Source: an uncultured Eubacterium sp. (GTDB taxonomy: Bacteria > Bacillota > Clostridia > Peptostreptococcales > Anaerovoracaceae). Taken from it: DNA of 14,238 nucleotides. The notes under the pieces are model-generated. The model was not told the origin of the DNA and did no database searches. It was given only the letters and a program-made list of their open reading frames with translations. Location: assembly GCA_937894585.1 (NCBI GenBank), contig CALBGO010000106.1:1-14238 (forward strand). Direction: 5' to 3'. The position numbers and the translations under genes were made by a program. Shown here piece by piece: positions 13,908 through 14,238 of this stretch (positions within the stretch are counted from its first letter, which is position 1; each line of letters opens with the position of its first letter).

Positions 13908-14238
13908 ACTTTCTCACTTCCTATCATCATTTTTAAGCTTTCATATTACTCAGGCTCATGCCTTTTCTCCAATATTTCAATTAAGATTCATCTCAATATC
14001 CTCAAAATTCCAACCTTTATATTTCCCGGTATATTGTAATTGACTCATCTCTCTTATCATTTTAATAATTTTCTTCCTCTTTGGCAAGGGTTTGTTTTGT
14101 AAACCAAATTTTTAATGATTTTATTGGTAAATAATTATCGTTTTGATAATCCGATCGAATGAAGGGCGCATATTTATGATACATTCCCGGGAGTTTGACA
14201 GTTGAAGATTAAAAAAATATCTCAGAGCGTTGAAAACG
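13908..14238. other. Gene-free end of the window upstream of the aminotransferase gene
   Basis: These 331 bases are AT-rich. They hold the aminotransferase promoter, an inverted repeat GGTTT (14089-14093) with AAACC (14101-14105) just upstream of its -35, and an operator-like palindrome ATTATC (14134-14139) with GATAAT (14145-14150). A + strand TTGACA near 14195 lacks a good -10. No gene starting here was recognised. Confidence 0.6.
14059..14087 (-). promoter_or_regulatory. Promoter of the aminotransferase gene
   Basis: On the - strand there is a -35 TTGCCA (14087-14082), a 17-base spacer and the -10 TAAAAT (14064-14059), each matching five of six consensus bases or nearly so. This gives a leader of about 145 bases before the ATG at 13907. 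Confidence 0.6.

Noticed and set aside
14134..14150. Fur-like box ATTATC, five bases, GATAAT
   Set aside because: The half-sites are in the opposite order to the Fur consensus and no iron-related gene is near; kept only as an operator-like palindrome.

Overview
The window reads as a chromosomal segment of a Clostridia-type Bacillota. The evidence is the gene order SRP RNA, dnaX, ebfC/yaaK, recR, a DUF2508 (YaaL-like) gene and bofA, together with strong GGAGG-type ribosome binding sites, consensus sigma-A promoters and a BofA-family protein. The genus cannot be fixed from sequence alone.

Layout. 1-1672: an NSS-family Na+-coupled transporter on the + strand, with a near-perfect promoter and a bidirectional terminator. 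1681-5920: the replication/recombination block on the - strand (SRP RNA, dnaX, ebfC, recR). Its tail is disturbed: a 5'-truncated PadR-type regulator follows recR, and the DUF2508 gene sits inverted between that remnant and bofA. 5917-7514: an M1-family zinc metallopeptidase lipoprotein on the - strand, broken by a one-base frameshift; its stop codon lies inside the -35 box of the SRP RNA promoter. 7764-9170: an APC-superfamily amino acid antiporter on the + strand. 9157-10757: an accessory-looking stretch. It holds a 117-base nested palindrome that includes the end of the antiporter gene, a regular array of alternating ATGACA/TGTCAT hexamers, and an orphan PD-(D/E)XK-like protein gene with a long structured leader. 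10843-14087: glnS and a class I/II aminotransferase on the - strand, each with its own promoter.

How the genes relate. SRP RNA, dnaX, ebfC and recR are housekeeping functions (protein targeting, DNA polymerase III clamp loader, nucleoid-associated protein, recombinational repair). The two transporters, the surface peptidase and the aminotransferase suit an amino acid/peptide-using anaerobe, but nothing shows that they form one pathway.

The most unusual signal is the hexamer array at 9346-9654. Eight copies of ATGACA in strictly alternating orientation start 31, 31, 32, 115, 32, 31 and 31 bases apart, so the spacing is mirror-symmetric about position 9500 and the spacers are unrelated to one another. 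It lies between the convergent ends of the antiporter and the nuclease-like gene. No known system was recognised for it.
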